NCBI GenBank assembly: GCA_018648685.1
Contig: JABGQT010000078.1
Coordinates: 1-39,382 of the forward strand
Reading direction: 5' to 3'
Source of the DNA: Anaerolineae bacterium
Lineage (GTDB): Bacteria; Chloroflexota; Anaerolineae; Anaerolineales; Villigracilaceae
DNA length: 39,382 bases
Below, in pieces: positions 16,825-25,203 of this stretch. The notes below the pieces were generated by a model, which saw nothing but the letters and a program-made list of their open reading frames with translations, did no database searches and was not told where the DNA came from. Numbering within the stretch: the first letter of the stretch is position 1; the number at the start of each line of letters is the position of its first letter. A program made the translations under genes and the position numbers.

Positions 16825-18531
16825 TTATCTGCCCTGCCACCATTTGAATTTTTTCAAAACAGAACCGCCTAAAAATTCTCGAGCAAGCGAGTTTTCAGGA
16901 GCGAGGTCTGAGTCGAGAACCAGGAACCATTCTAAAAAGGCAAGCAGACGTTTGGCTTCTACATATTCGGCTGTGCCGTGTGGAACTTGGCGTAAGAGCG
17001 GCTCCGCGAAGGGTTTTAGCGCGGCTAATTCATAGGCTAGCGCTGAGTTGAACATAATGTCGGCATTTTCTTGATAGGGGAAAATATGCCGTTTTTCGCC
17101 ACGGCGGACTGATTCCCAGCGCGAAATGGTCTCTTGGGCGGTATAGCCGCGCTCGCGAGCATCGCGCACAATACGGCGGATGAGCCGTGTATCGGTGGTT
17201 GAAACTCGGTTGTGGCGATCGAGATTGAGTTGTGTGAGCGCAGAAACATAAATACGAAAGGCTTGATCTCGCAGAGTCTCGGGAATCAAGCGCGGGTTCA
17301 TCCCGTGAATACCTTCAAGAATGATCAGTTGCCCTTCCTTTAGTTGAATTTCTTCACCTTTTTCGCTCACACCGGTTTTAAAATTATAACGTGGCACCTG
17401 CACTCGTTCGCCGCGCGCCAATTTTTGTAGATGTTCCGCAAGCAAAGGTAAATTTAGGGCTTCAATCACTTCAAAATCGAGTTCACCTTTTTCATCGCGT
17501 GGCGTTTTTGCACGGTCTACAAAATAATTATCCAACTCAAGTGGAAAAGGGGAAATACCCCGTGCTAATAATTGCACTGTCAGGCGGCGTGAAAAGGTTG
17601 TTTTCCCGGAAGAAGAAGGCCCCGCGATTAAAATAAGGCGCAATTTATCGCGCTCTTCGGCGATTTGCCGTGCGACGGTGGCAATATGCATCTCGTGCAA
17701 TGCCTCTGAAACCAGCACAATTTCTTGCGCGCGCCCGGCCACGATCGCCTTATTTAACGCACCGACATTATCAATGCCTAGCTTTGTCATCCAATTACCG
17801 TATCGTCGAAAAGCGCTCAGCAATTGGGGGTAGTCTCCCATTGGCAACAACTCTGTTGGCGCATGTCGACGCGGAAAACGCAAAACAAAACCGCCATTGC
17901 TCTCTTGCAGATCGAACCATTGCAAATAGCCGGTTGAAGGCACCATATAGCCGTGATGATAATCCATATAATCATCAAGTCTATACAAGGTTAGATAATC
18001 TTTTTTGCGATGTGTCAAAAGGGCGATTTTGTCTGGATGCCCTAGCGACTCAAAATGTTGGATAGCCTCCTCAAGCGGAATCTCTTCCCGGACAAAGGCC
18101 GAATCGCTCTTGACTTCAGCTTGCATCCGTTGATTGAGCATCTCTATTTCCCCAGCAGATAACATTTCTCGTCCGCGCACCTGACAATAATATCCCCCCG
18201 AACCAACAGAGTGATCAATGGTCAACTTCCCCTTCGGGAAGAGTTGCTGGAAAGCAAATTCAAGCAAAAAGGTCAGCGAACGTCTATAAATGCGTGCCCC
18301 ATCTGCTGTGTTAGTGGTAACGGGGCGGAGCGTTGATTCGCGTTCAATCTTGTAGTGCATTTCTCGCAAATCGCCATTAACGATTGCTGCGACAATAGGT
18401 GCGTTAGAGTTATGGTCGAGTGCCTTGATAAAGTCTTCTATGCTTGCTCCGCGGGGACCACATAAGGTATGCCCATCAGAGAGATGAACTTCGATATTTT
18501 CGTTGGGTTCTGTGATCTTGATCTTGTTCAT
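16825..18531 (-). CDS. Nucleoside kinase with TGS-like N-terminus
   Basis: Predicted ATP-dependent nucleoside kinase of the uridine kinase/phosphoribulokinase family, fused behind domains like those of threonyl-tRNA synthetase. Residues 1-75 resemble a TGS domain. Residues about 75-280 resemble the second additional domain of ThrRS (LTIDHSVGSGGYYCQV). The kinase domain begins with Walker A GPSSSGKTT (304-312) and continues with LELDNYFVDRAKTPRD and LIILEGIHGMNPRL. The length of 568 residues is usual for these fusions. It is downstream of the PanE-like gene by 13 bases and abuts the lipoprotein gene. With the nucleoside importer next door, salvage of imported nucleosides is plausible. Confidence 0.88.
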   Translation of the reverse strand: MNKIKITEPNENIEVHLSDGHTLCGPRGASIEDFIKALDHNSNAPIVAAIVNGDLREMHYKIERESTLRPVTTNTADGARIYRRSLTFLLEFAFQQLFPKGKLTIDHSVGSGGYYCQVRGREMLSAGEIEMLNQRMQAEVKSDSAFVREEIPLEEAIQHFESLGHPDKIALLTHRKKDYLTLYRLDDYMDYHHGYMVPSTGYLQWFDLQESNGGFVLRFPRRHAPTELLPMGDYPQLLSAFRRYGNWMTKLGIDNVGALNKAIVAGRAQEIVLVSEALHEMHIATVARQIAEERDKLRLILIAGPSSSGKTTFSRRLTVQLLARGISPFPLELDNYFVDRAKTPRDEKGELDFEVIEALNLPLLAEHLQKLARGERVQVPRYNFKTGVSEKGEEIQLKEGQLIILEGIHGMNPRLIPETLRDQAFRIYVSALTQLNLDRHNRVSTTDTRLIRRIVRDARERGYTAQETISRWESVRRGEKRHIFPYQENADIMFNSALAYELAALKPFAEPLLRQVPHGTAEYVEAKRLLAFLEWFLVLDSDLAPENSLAREFLGGSVLKKFKWWQGR

Positions 18532-18544
18532 AATTTTTTCCGTA

Positions 18545-19603
18545 TTAGACTTGCCCTAATAATTTATCAACTTTCTTTGCGTAATCTTCAAGCGGGATCT
18601 CAGCGTTTGTCATCGCCAGCAAGGTGTAATTTAACAATGCATTGATCGGAGTCGGTACTTTTGCATTCTTTCCTGCGCGAACAACAGCACCGTTGAGATA
18701 ATCCACTTCCGATTTGCCGCGTCCAGAGTGAAGGTCTATATGGAAAGAGGGCATTTTCCCACCACGTCCACCGCCTAGTTTTTTTGCGGCAAGCGGTCGC
18801 AGCCAGACAGGCCCCTTTGCTGCGAGAGCTAACGCTTTGACAGGGGTGCCTGGCAAATTAACAACGCCTATACTTTGCGCATCCATCACATCGAGGGTTT
18901 CGTGGAGCATTTTCATTTCGAAGGCGTAGATGTCGTTGCTGGCAAAAAGCTCGGCAGGAGACATATCAAGAATAGCGGATGTGGCGTTGCCAACTAGATT
19001 GGTGAGCATTTTTGACCATTTCATATCGGCTGCGCGTTCGTAGAGTTTCGCGTTTAAGAATGCGGCGTTCATTGCTTTGGCTAATCTCTCGGCAATGGGA
19101 TGTTCATTAGCAATGCCAATGCCGCGTAGCTTTTCGAGCACAATATCGCCGGCATCACGCCGCCCAATAGCGGATGTGACAGTGCCTGCAATTACATTTT
19201 CTGGCCCGAGAATTTCGGCGATGGCAGGTTCGTTATCCACGCCGTTTTGGAGACAAAGAACGGGAGGCATTTTCTCAGCGAGAGGGGCTATCCCCTCGAG
19301 AGCGGATTCAGTATCGTAGGATTTCAGGGCGAAGAGGGCGATGTCGAAAGGACCATAGTCGAGGGCTTTTTCAAGGGAGTCGGCAAAAACCAGATCAGCG
19401 GCGGGGATCAAATCCGTTGCGGAGGTGTTGCGCCGCGAATCTAAACTGAGATCAAGCCGAAGTCCATGAGCGTTTAACGTTTCGGCGATGTTGGGGCGTT
19501 CGACAAAGATGACTTCGTGTCCATCCAGTGCGAGGCTCCCGCCTATATAGGTTCCAATTGCCCCTGCCCCAAAAGACAGGATTTTTAGCGGGGGATTACT
19601 CAT
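18545..19603 (-). CDS. 2-dehydropantoate 2-reductase family protein
   Basis: ApbA/PanE-type NAD(P)H-dependent ketoacid reductase. The N-terminal Rossmann motif is ILSFGAGAIGTYIGGSLAL, followed by PFDIALFALKSYDTE and VLCLQNGVDNE. The C-terminal helical domain contains KMLTNLVGNATSAIL with the conserved Lys and Asn region. I chose ATG 19603, giving 352 residues, over ATG 19627, because GGAGAG stands just before it; it then overlaps the phosphatase gene by 8 bases. The canonical enzyme makes pantoate for coenzyme A, but family paralogues are common, and no other pan gene is here, so panE itself is not certain. Confidence 0.82.
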   Translation of the reverse strand: MSNPPLKILSFGAGAIGTYIGGSLALDGHEVIFVERPNIAETLNAHGLRLDLSLDSRRNTSATDLIPAADLVFADSLEKALDYGPFDIALFALKSYDTESALEGIAPLAEKMPPVLCLQNGVDNEPAIAEILGPENVIAGTVTSAIGRRDAGDIVLEKLRGIGIANEHPIAERLAKAMNAAFLNAKLYERAADMKWSKMLTNLVGNATSAILDMSPAELFASNDIYAFEMKMLHETLDVMDAQSIGVVNLPGTPVKALALAAKGPVWLRPLAAKKLGGGRGGKMPSFHIDLHSGRGKSEVDYLNGAVVRAGKNAKVPTPINALLNYTLLAMTNAEIPLEDYAKKVDKLLGQV

Positions 19604-20240
19604 CTTCTCTCCAGTGATTTTTGTCATTTAGCCCCTCGATATACCAACGATGCGAGCGCGCGACATAGGTTGCGCTGGCGAAGGCTGTGTTTCCAAAACG
19701 GAATTGTGCGCCCTGATAATTGGCTTGAGGGACAACGCCCACGATGGCCTTCATGGTGAAGTTGAGCATTGCGCCATGTGAAATGATCAGATAGCGACCT
19801 GGCGGACGTAGGAGTAAGGATTGCAGGGCGTGCCCGGCGCGAAGGAAAAGTTCCCAATCGCCTTCGCCGTTTCCCGCAAAAATTTGATAAGGGTTTTTGA
19901 AGTGGGGCTGAGGTAATAATTTGCGCCCTTCTTGGTGTTTCATGCCGGTTACTTCGCCATTGTGGCGCTCCATCCAGATCGGGTCAAACTCGTCGATGGG
20001 GATATTGAGCGTTTTTGTGATGATCTCTGCTGTTTCACGGGTGCGACTAAGTGGCGAGGAAATGACGTAGTTGAATTCTTTTTTTTCTTCTACCCAGCGA
20101 GCGGCGAGAGCTTGTGCTTGTTCTTTGCCGCGTTCTGTGAGGGGGAAGTCGCCTTGCCCTTGAAAATAGCCTTCGGCATTGCCTGTAGATTCGGCGTGAC
20201 GTAGGAATGTGATTTTGTGGTATTTATCTTTTCTTGACAT
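19596..20240 (-). CDS. Histidine phosphatase family protein
   Basis: Phosphoglycerate-mutase-like phosphatase of 214 residues. The catalytic RHG-type motif appears as TFLRHAESTGN (H15), the second arginine in SSPLSRTRETAEI, and the second histidine in LIISHGAMLNF. The length is normal for broad-specificity phosphatases of this superfamily. It is the first gene of the operon phosphatase, PanE-like reductase, nucleoside kinase, lipoprotein. TAAAAT (20254-20249 on the minus strand) lies only eight bases before the ATG, so the mRNA may be leaderless; no convincing -35 is seen. The substrate is unknown. Confidence 0.88.
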   Translation of the reverse strand: MSRKDKYHKITFLRHAESTGNAEGYFQGQGDFPLTERGKEQAQALAARWVEEKKEFNYVISSPLSRTRETAEIITKTLNIPIDEFDPIWMERHNGEVTGMKHQEGRKLLPQPHFKNPYQIFAGNGEGDWELFLRAGHALQSLLLRPPGRYLIISHGAMLNFTMKAIVGVVPQANYQGAQFRFGNTAFASATYVARSHRWYIEGLNDKNHWREDE

Positions 20241-20372
20241 AGGGAGCTATTTTATCAGCTTTTAGGCTTTAGGTTTCAGCCATTAGACTTCCTTTTTATC
20301 GTGGTAAACTGCGAAGAGTTTTGTAAAGTGATGGGTGAGGAGTGATTTTGACTTCTCGCTCATGTACACAGT

Positions 20373-20540
20373 ATGCCCCCTCTGTCCTTCGGACATCTTC
20401 CCCAAATTCCACGTTCTTGGAATTTGGGGAAGAGTGAAATAACAATATTTCTTTTGAAAGGGTATCCTTTTTCTCTATCCCCCTAAATGCAAAGCATTTG
20501 GGGGGCTGCCCCAGCGAAGCGAGGGGCAGGGGGGCTGAAC
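20373..20540. repeat. C/G-rich palindromic repeat element
   Basis: Most of the 358-base gap before the methyltransferase-like gene is a cluster of hairpins: a perfect 15-bp stem CTTCCCCAAATTCCA (20397-20411) with its complement (20418-20432), CCCCCTAAATGC/GCATTTGGGGGG (20479-20505) and TGCCCC/GGGGCA (20507-20526). The left edge, GCCCCCTCTGTCC, is an imperfect complement of the right edge, GGGGCAGGGGGGC. It shares the ATTTGGGGGG and CAGGGGGG ends with the repeats at 24409-24630 and 25204-25497. Confidence 0.7.
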
Positions 20541-20598
20541 GTCAGCTTAAAAACATAACTGCGTAACATCAGTTACTCATCAATCTTTGAGGAAAAAA

Positions 20599-21186
20599 AT
20601 GATCTGGTTAATTTTATCGGTAGTGCTTTGGGGACTTATTCATTCCATTATGGCTTCATTGAAGTTCAAAGCCACGCTTGAGAAAATGCTCGGCGTGCAA
20701 ACGATGCGTTTTTATCGGCTTTTCTATAATATCTTTTCGGCGATCAGCTTCTTGCCTATTCTCTGGTTGATGCGCGTTTTGCCTGATCGCACGCTTTACC
20801 AAATCTCCGCCCCGTGGATGTATGCGATGCTCTTCGGGCAATTTCTTGCCCTTATTGCTTTGATCGTCGGCTTGCTGCATACGGATATTTGGGAATTTGC
20901 GGGTTTACGTCAATTGGTTGCGCCGCCACATCTTAAAAAGGGGAAATTGGTGGTGAACGGGTTATACAAACATATGCGCCATCCGCTCTATACTTTTGGC
21001 TTACTTTTCATTTGGTTGACTCCCGTTATGACGGTCAATATGCTCGTCATGTATATTTCAGCGACGGTTTATACCGTTGTCGGAGCTTATTTTGAAGAGC
21101 GAAAATTATGCCGTGAGTTTGGGGATGCCTATGCAGAGTATCAGGCGAGAACGCCGATGTTGGTGCCGAGAATTCGTAAAGCATAA
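20599..21186 (+). CDS. ICMT/NnrU-like membrane methyltransferase
   Basis: Integral membrane protein of 195 residues with about five helices, related to isoprenylcysteine carboxyl methyltransferase and NnrU-like proteins. The SAM-site signature is visible as NGLYKHMRHPLYTFGLLF (about 127-144), followed by EERKLCREFGDAYAEYQARTPMLVP near the C-terminus. I use ATG 20599, which has GAGG seven bases upstream, rather than TTG 20587. Bacterial relatives methylate varied small or lipid substrates; the substrate here is unknown. It lies between a repeat cluster and the restriction-modification gene. Confidence 0.78.
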   Translation: MIWLILSVVLWGLIHSIMASLKFKATLEKMLGVQTMRFYRLFYNIFSAISFLPILWLMRVLPDRTLYQISAPWMYAMLFGQFLALIALIVGLLHTDIWEFAGLRQLVAPPHLKKGKLVVNGLYKHMRHPLYTFGLLFIWLTPVMTVNMLVMYISATVYTVVGAYFEERKLCREFGDAYAEYQARTPMLVPRIRKA

Positions 21187-21211
21187 TGCGTATTGCGTAA
21201 GATGTGCAAGG

Positions 21212-21217
21212 TATAAT
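21212..21217 (+). promoter_or_regulatory. Possible -10 element of the restriction-modification gene
   Basis: A perfect TATAAT lies 51 bases before the start codon. No good -35 element is found at 16-18 bases upstream, so the call is tentative. GGAGGGAAT immediately before the ATG is a strong ribosome site. Confidence 0.35.
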
Positions 21218-21268
21218 TCTCAAACAGGATTGTTTATATAAAATTGCATTCCCATAAATGGAGGGAAT

Positions 21269-24200
21269 ATGACCGCACCGCAGATCATCATCGACTTGGT
21301 TGAACGCTTTGAGCAGAACAAAGCTGATTATCGGGCAGGGAAATATAACGAGACGCAGTTGCGGCGTGAATTTTTAGACCCCTTTTTCAAAGCCCTCGGC
21401 TGGGATGTCGATAACGAGCAGAGTTACGCCGAAGCCTATAAGGATGTGGTTCATGAGGCAGCGGTGAAGGTGGGCGAAGCGACAAAAGCACCTGATTATG
21501 CCTTCCGTATTGGGGGAACGCGCAAGTTTTTTGTCGAGGCAAAGAAACCCTCCGTCAATATCAAAGATGATATTTCACCCGCTTTTCAAACACGGCGTTA
21601 TGCCTGGTCGGCGAAGTTGCCTTTGAGCGTACTAAGCGATTTTGAAGAGTTTGCCGTTTACGATTGCCGCGTGAAGCCCCTTAAAAACGATAAGGCTTCT
21701 GTAGCACGAGTGATGTATTTTACCTATCAAGATTATCTTGAAAAATGGGATGAGATCGCTGCCATCTTTTCGCGTGATGCCGTTTTGAAAGGCTCTTTTG
21801 ACCAATATGCCACATCAAAAAAGAAGAAGCGTGGCACAGCGGAAGTGGACGATGCTTTTCTGGAAGAAATTGAGCGTTGGCGAGAGCTTTTGGCGCGTAA
21901 TATCGCCTTGCGTAACAAAAATGCACTTTCGCCACGTGAGTTAAATGAAGCCGTGCAGTTGACGATTGACCGGATTATCTTTTTGCGGATCGCCGAAGGG
22001 CGTGGCGTGGAAGTTTATGGACAGTTGCAGGAAATGGCTGCGCCCCCACCCAGCCTCCCCCAAATGCGACGTGAAGATGTCGAATTTAGGGGAGGAGTAT
22101 ACAGCCGCTTATGCGATTTATTCCGTAAAGCGGATACGCGCTACAACTCTGGCTTATTCCATTTTAAAGAAGAGAAGGGCGTTAGCGGACACCCCGACAC
22201 CTTCACTTTATCTTTGAGTATTGATGATAAGGTTTTGCAGGATATTTTAGAAAACCTTTATTACCCTGAAAGCCCCTATGTTTTCTCGGAGATCCCTTCT
22301 GATATTTTAGGGCAAGTCTATGAGCGTTTTCTTGGCAAGGTGATCCGATTAACGCCAGGCGGACAGGCAAAAGTTGAAGAAAAACCGGAAGTGCGCAAAG
22401 CGGGCGGGGTCTATTACACGCCGACTTATATTGTGGACTATATCGTCGAGAATACGGTTGGGAAATTGCTCGAAGGCAAAACGCCGACTTCGGCATCCAA
22501 GTTGAAGATCGTTGACCCGGCCTGTGGGTCAGGGACGTTCCTGCTGGGCGCTTTCCAGCATCTGATCGATTGGCATTTGAGTTGGTATGTGGCAGACGGC
22601 ACATCCAAATGGGCAAAAAAGAAGGTCATTTTTGAAGGGCGCGATGGCTGGCAATTAACGCTGGATGAAAAGAAGCGCATTTTGACGAATAATCTTTTCG
22701 GCGTGGATATTGATGCCCAAGCCGTAGAAGTGACCAAGCTCTCGCTTTTGCTGAAAGTGATCGAGAAACCCGGACAACTTGATTTGCTCGCTCAACGCAT
22801 TTTGCCCGACCTGAGCGCGAATATAAAATGCGGCAATTCCTTGATCGGCTCGGATTATTATGACGATAAGCAAATGCCGCTTTTGCCCGATGAAGAGTTT
22901 TGGCGCGTGAATGCCTTTGATTGGCAGAAAGCCTTTAAGGATATTTTTACGGGCGGCGGTTTTGATGCGGTGATTGGGAATCCACCTTATATTCGCATTC
23001 AGGCGATGAAGGCATGGGCACCTGATGAAGTAGAGTTTTATAAGAGTAAATATCTCTCTGCAAAAAAAGGAAATTACGATATTTATGTGGTCTTTGTCGA
23101 AAAGGCATTGAAACTATTGAACACAAAAGGTCTTTTGGGCTTTATTTTGCCGCATAAATTTTTCAATGCGAAATATGGTGCAGGCGTACGAAAAATCCTT
23201 TCAGATGGAAAGCATCTTTCAAAGATTGTTCATTTTAGCGATCAGCAAGTTTTTGCGAATGCTACAACCTATACTTGTCTGCTTTTCTTGAATCAAAGTA
23301 CGCAAAAGGAATTTGAATTTGAGAAAGTGGATGATTTGGCGGTATGGCAGCTTACTGCGATGGAGCAGAATCCTGTCGCACAGAATCCCGAATTCTTTAA
23401 GAATTCGGGATTCTCGGAGAGCGGTACGTTGACGGCAGAAAAGGCGACCGAAGATGAATGGAATTTTGTGGTTGGAAAAGGGGGCGTACTTTTTGAATCT
23501 CTATCACAATTCTCCACGAAATTGGAAAATGTTGCTGCTCGAATTTTTCAAGGTATTAAGACTAGTGCGGATAAAATTTATATAGTCGAAAAAATCGAAG
23601 AAACTGCAGACAAAGTGAAAGTATTCTCTAAAGAAAAAAACGTTTCTTTCTGGATGGAAAAAAGTTTATTACATCCTCTAGTAAAAGGAGGAAATAGCAA
23701 ACGCTATAATTTAACAGATACAAAACGATTGTTATTGTTTCCTTATCAAAAAAACAAAAAGGATAATGGATATCATTTAATCCTAGATACAGAGTTTGAA
23801 GAGAAATATCCTTTGATTTGGAAATACCTTTTAGACAATAAAACATATTTGGAAAATCGAGAACGTGGAAGAATGAAAGGAAAGCATTGGTATGCATATA
23901 TTTATCCAAAAAACTTTAACGTCATGCCATTGCCCAAGATATTTGTTCCAGATATAGCTCCTAAATCATCTTTTTCATTAGATAAAACGGGCGAATATTA
24001 CTTTACAGGTGGAGCAGCAGGAGGGTACGGAATTTTAATAGCAGAAAATTATTCACGAGAGTATGTTTTAGGCTTGCTTAATAGCAAATTGCTAGAATGG
24101 TACTTGCAACAATTTTCGACATCAATGCGCGGCGGCTGGTATAGCTATGAAGCTCGCTATATACGAAAACTCCCCGTTCGCACGATCAACTTCGACGACC

Positions 24201-24397
24201 CCGCCGAAACCGCGCAGCACGCCGAAATGGTCGCCCTCGTCGAGCGGATGCTCGCGTTGCATGAGCAAAAGCCCCAATCCCCGCGTGAGAAGGAAATGTT
24301 GCAACGCCAGATCGAAATGACAGATGCGACGATAGACAGACTCGTTTATCAGCTTTATGGGCTGACGGAGGAAGAGATTGGGATTGTGGAGGGGTGA
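21269..24397 (+). CDS. Single-chain restriction-modification enzyme (type IIG-like)
   Basis: A 1042-residue fusion of nuclease, N6-adenine methyltransferase and target recognition. The N-terminal HsdR_N-like nuclease shows the PD-(D/E)xK pattern with D76 in APDYAF, then E90 and K92 in FFVEAKKP. The methyltransferase has motif I DPACGSGTF (416-424) and motif IV NPPYIRIQ (from 571). A TaqI-like specificity domain covers about 740-970, ending in NSKLLEWYLQQFSTSMRGGW. One polypeptide can thus cut and protect DNA, so no separate partner is needed and none is seen. The specificity region is clearly richer in A+T than its flanks. A 33-bp palindrome lies inside the gene at 23382-23414. Confidence 0.88.
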   Translation: MTAPQIIIDLVERFEQNKADYRAGKYNETQLRREFLDPFFKALGWDVDNEQSYAEAYKDVVHEAAVKVGEATKAPDYAFRIGGTRKFFVEAKKPSVNIKDDISPAFQTRRYAWSAKLPLSVLSDFEEFAVYDCRVKPLKNDKASVARVMYFTYQDYLEKWDEIAAIFSRDAVLKGSFDQYATSKKKKRGTAEVDDAFLEEIERWRELLARNIALRNKNALSPRELNEAVQLTIDRIIFLRIAEGRGVEVYGQLQEMAAPPPSLPQMRREDVEFRGGVYSRLCDLFRKADTRYNSGLFHFKEEKGVSGHPDTFTLSLSIDDKVLQDILENLYYPESPYVFSEIPSDILGQVYERFLGKVIRLTPGGQAKVEEKPEVRKAGGVYYTPTYIVDYIVENTVGKLLEGKTPTSASKLKIVDPACGSGTFLLGAFQHLIDWHLSWYVADGTSKWAKKKVIFEGRDGWQLTLDEKKRILTNNLFGVDIDAQAVEVTKLSLLLKVIEKPGQLDLLAQRILPDLSANIKCGNSLIGSDYYDDKQMPLLPDEEFWRVNAFDWQKAFKDIFTGGGFDAVIGNPPYIRIQAMKAWAPDEVEFYKSKYLSAKKGNYDIYVVFVEKALKLLNTKGLLGFILPHKFFNAKYGAGVRKILSDGKHLSKIVHFSDQQVFANATTYTCLLFLNQSTQKEFEFEKVDDLAVWQLTAMEQNPVAQNPEFFKNSGFSESGTLTAEKATEDEWNFVVGKGGVLFESLSQFSTKLENVAARIFQGIKTSADKIYIVEKIEETADKVKVFSKEKNVSFWMEKSLLHPLVKGGNSKRYNLTDTKRLLLFPYQKNKKDNGYHLILDTEFEEKYPLIWKYLLDNKTYLENRERGRMKGKHWYAYIYPKNFNVMPLPKIFVPDIAPKSSFSLDKTGEYYFTGGAAGGYGILIAENYSREYVLGLLNSKLLEWYLQQFSTSMRGGWYSYEARYIRKLPVRTINFDDPAETAQHAEMVALVERMLALHEQKPQSPREKEMLQRQIEMTDATIDRLVYQLYGLTEEEIGIVEG
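23382..23414 (+). repeat. Palindrome inside the restriction-modification gene
   Basis: AGAATCCCGAATTC and GAATTCGGGATTCT are perfect 14-base arms around TTTAA. It is read in frame as NPEFFKNSGFSE, at the junction between the methyltransferase and the specificity region. It looks like a palindromic unit inserted without breaking the frame. Confidence 0.75.
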
Positions 24398-24408
24398 TGA
24401 CTTAGTTT

Positions 24409-24630
24409 GCCCCCCTGCCCCCCAAATAATCTACGATGTATTTGGGGGGTAAGCAGCTATCGCTTTTCAATCCCGCGAACCATTCTTGGAGATATCTATC
24501 TTCTGGTTCTCTTCAATTAATCCAAAATATATTTACTTCCTGATTTCGTTCCCTCAAATAACCCGGAGGATATTTGCTTCCTAATTTCGTTCCCCCAAAT
24601 AATCCGAAGGATATTTGGGGGTTAGGGGGC
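24409..24630. repeat. C/G-rich palindromic array, left of the DUF559 gene
   Basis: Starts 11 bases after the restriction-modification stop. The first hairpin has perfect 11-bp arms CCCCCCAAATA (24418-24428) and TATTTGGGGGG (24439-24449). Three degenerate units at 41-42 bp spacing begin near 24506; the last is again an intact hairpin, CCCCCAAATA/TATTTGGGGG (24592-24621), and ends in TTAGGGGGC. The outer ends GCCCCCCTG and TTAGGGGGC make the whole an inverted-repeat unit. Confidence 0.8.
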
Positions 24631-24647
24631 AGAAAAGAGAAACCACT

Positions 24648-25001
24648 ATGCCGAGACCAAATCGCACTACATCCAAAACGATGCACAGAGCAGCAGAACT
24701 ACGCAAAGAAATGACACCTGCCGAACACAAACTTTGGTCTGCGTTGAGCGGAAAACAACTCGGTGTAAAGTTCAGGAAACAGCACGCCCTTGGGCCCTAC
24801 ATCACCGATTTTTGCTGCATCAAAGAAAAACTCATCATCGAAGTCGATGGCTCTCAGCATCTTGACCAAGAAGATTACGATGCAGAACGCAGCGCATATT
24901 TTGCATCACGTGGCTATCGCGTTTTACGGTTTTGGAATAACCAAGTCTCGCAAGATCTAAACGGCGTGGTCATTGCCATTCAGGATGCGCTTGCTAAGTA
25001 A
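24648..25001 (+). CDS. DUF559 endonuclease-fold protein
   Basis: Small protein of 117 residues related to the Vsr/PD-(D/E)xK nuclease fold. Features are the basic N-terminus, LRKEMTPAEHKLWSAL, then FRKQHALGPYITDFCC (D54), IIEVDGSQH (E65, D67, H71) and a closing RGYRVLRFWNNQV. This is the complete DUF559 pattern with its putative catalytic acidic residues. ATG 24648 is preceded by AGAGA; an upstream in-frame start would run into the repeat. It is bounded by the C/G-rich palindromic arrays at 24409-24630 and 25204-25497. The cellular function of DUF559 is not established. Confidence 0.85.
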   Translation: MPRPNRTTSKTMHRAAELRKEMTPAEHKLWSALSGKQLGVKFRKQHALGPYITDFCCIKEKLIIEVDGSQHLDQEDYDAERSAYFASRGYRVLRFWNNQVSQDLNGVVIAIQDALAK

Positions 25002-25150
25002 CTTGAGTTATGCTTAGCCATTTTCGTACGGACTGAAGTCCTGCCTCAGCTCTTGAAAGCCCCCATGGGGCTAAAAACGTCTAGCCCACAGGGCTTCCAT
25101 GTACTAAGGAAGGGCTTTTAGCCCGCGCGAGGCTTATCCATAACTCAGTT
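25000..25150. repeat. 151-bp element with about 20-bp terminal inverted repeats
   Basis: AACTTGAGTTATGCTTAGCC (25000-25019) matches at about 17 of 20 positions the reverse complement of GGCTTATCCATAACTCAGTT (25131-25150). Inside are GGACTGAAGTCCT and the pair AGCCCC/GGGGCT. It begins in the DUF559 stop codon, and no ORF lies inside. It looks like a non-coding MITE-like element. Confidence 0.7.
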
Positions 25151-25203
25151 AAGTAGTTTTTGAAAACTCACTATCCCCAACAACAGTCGTAGACTTTAAC
25201 TAC

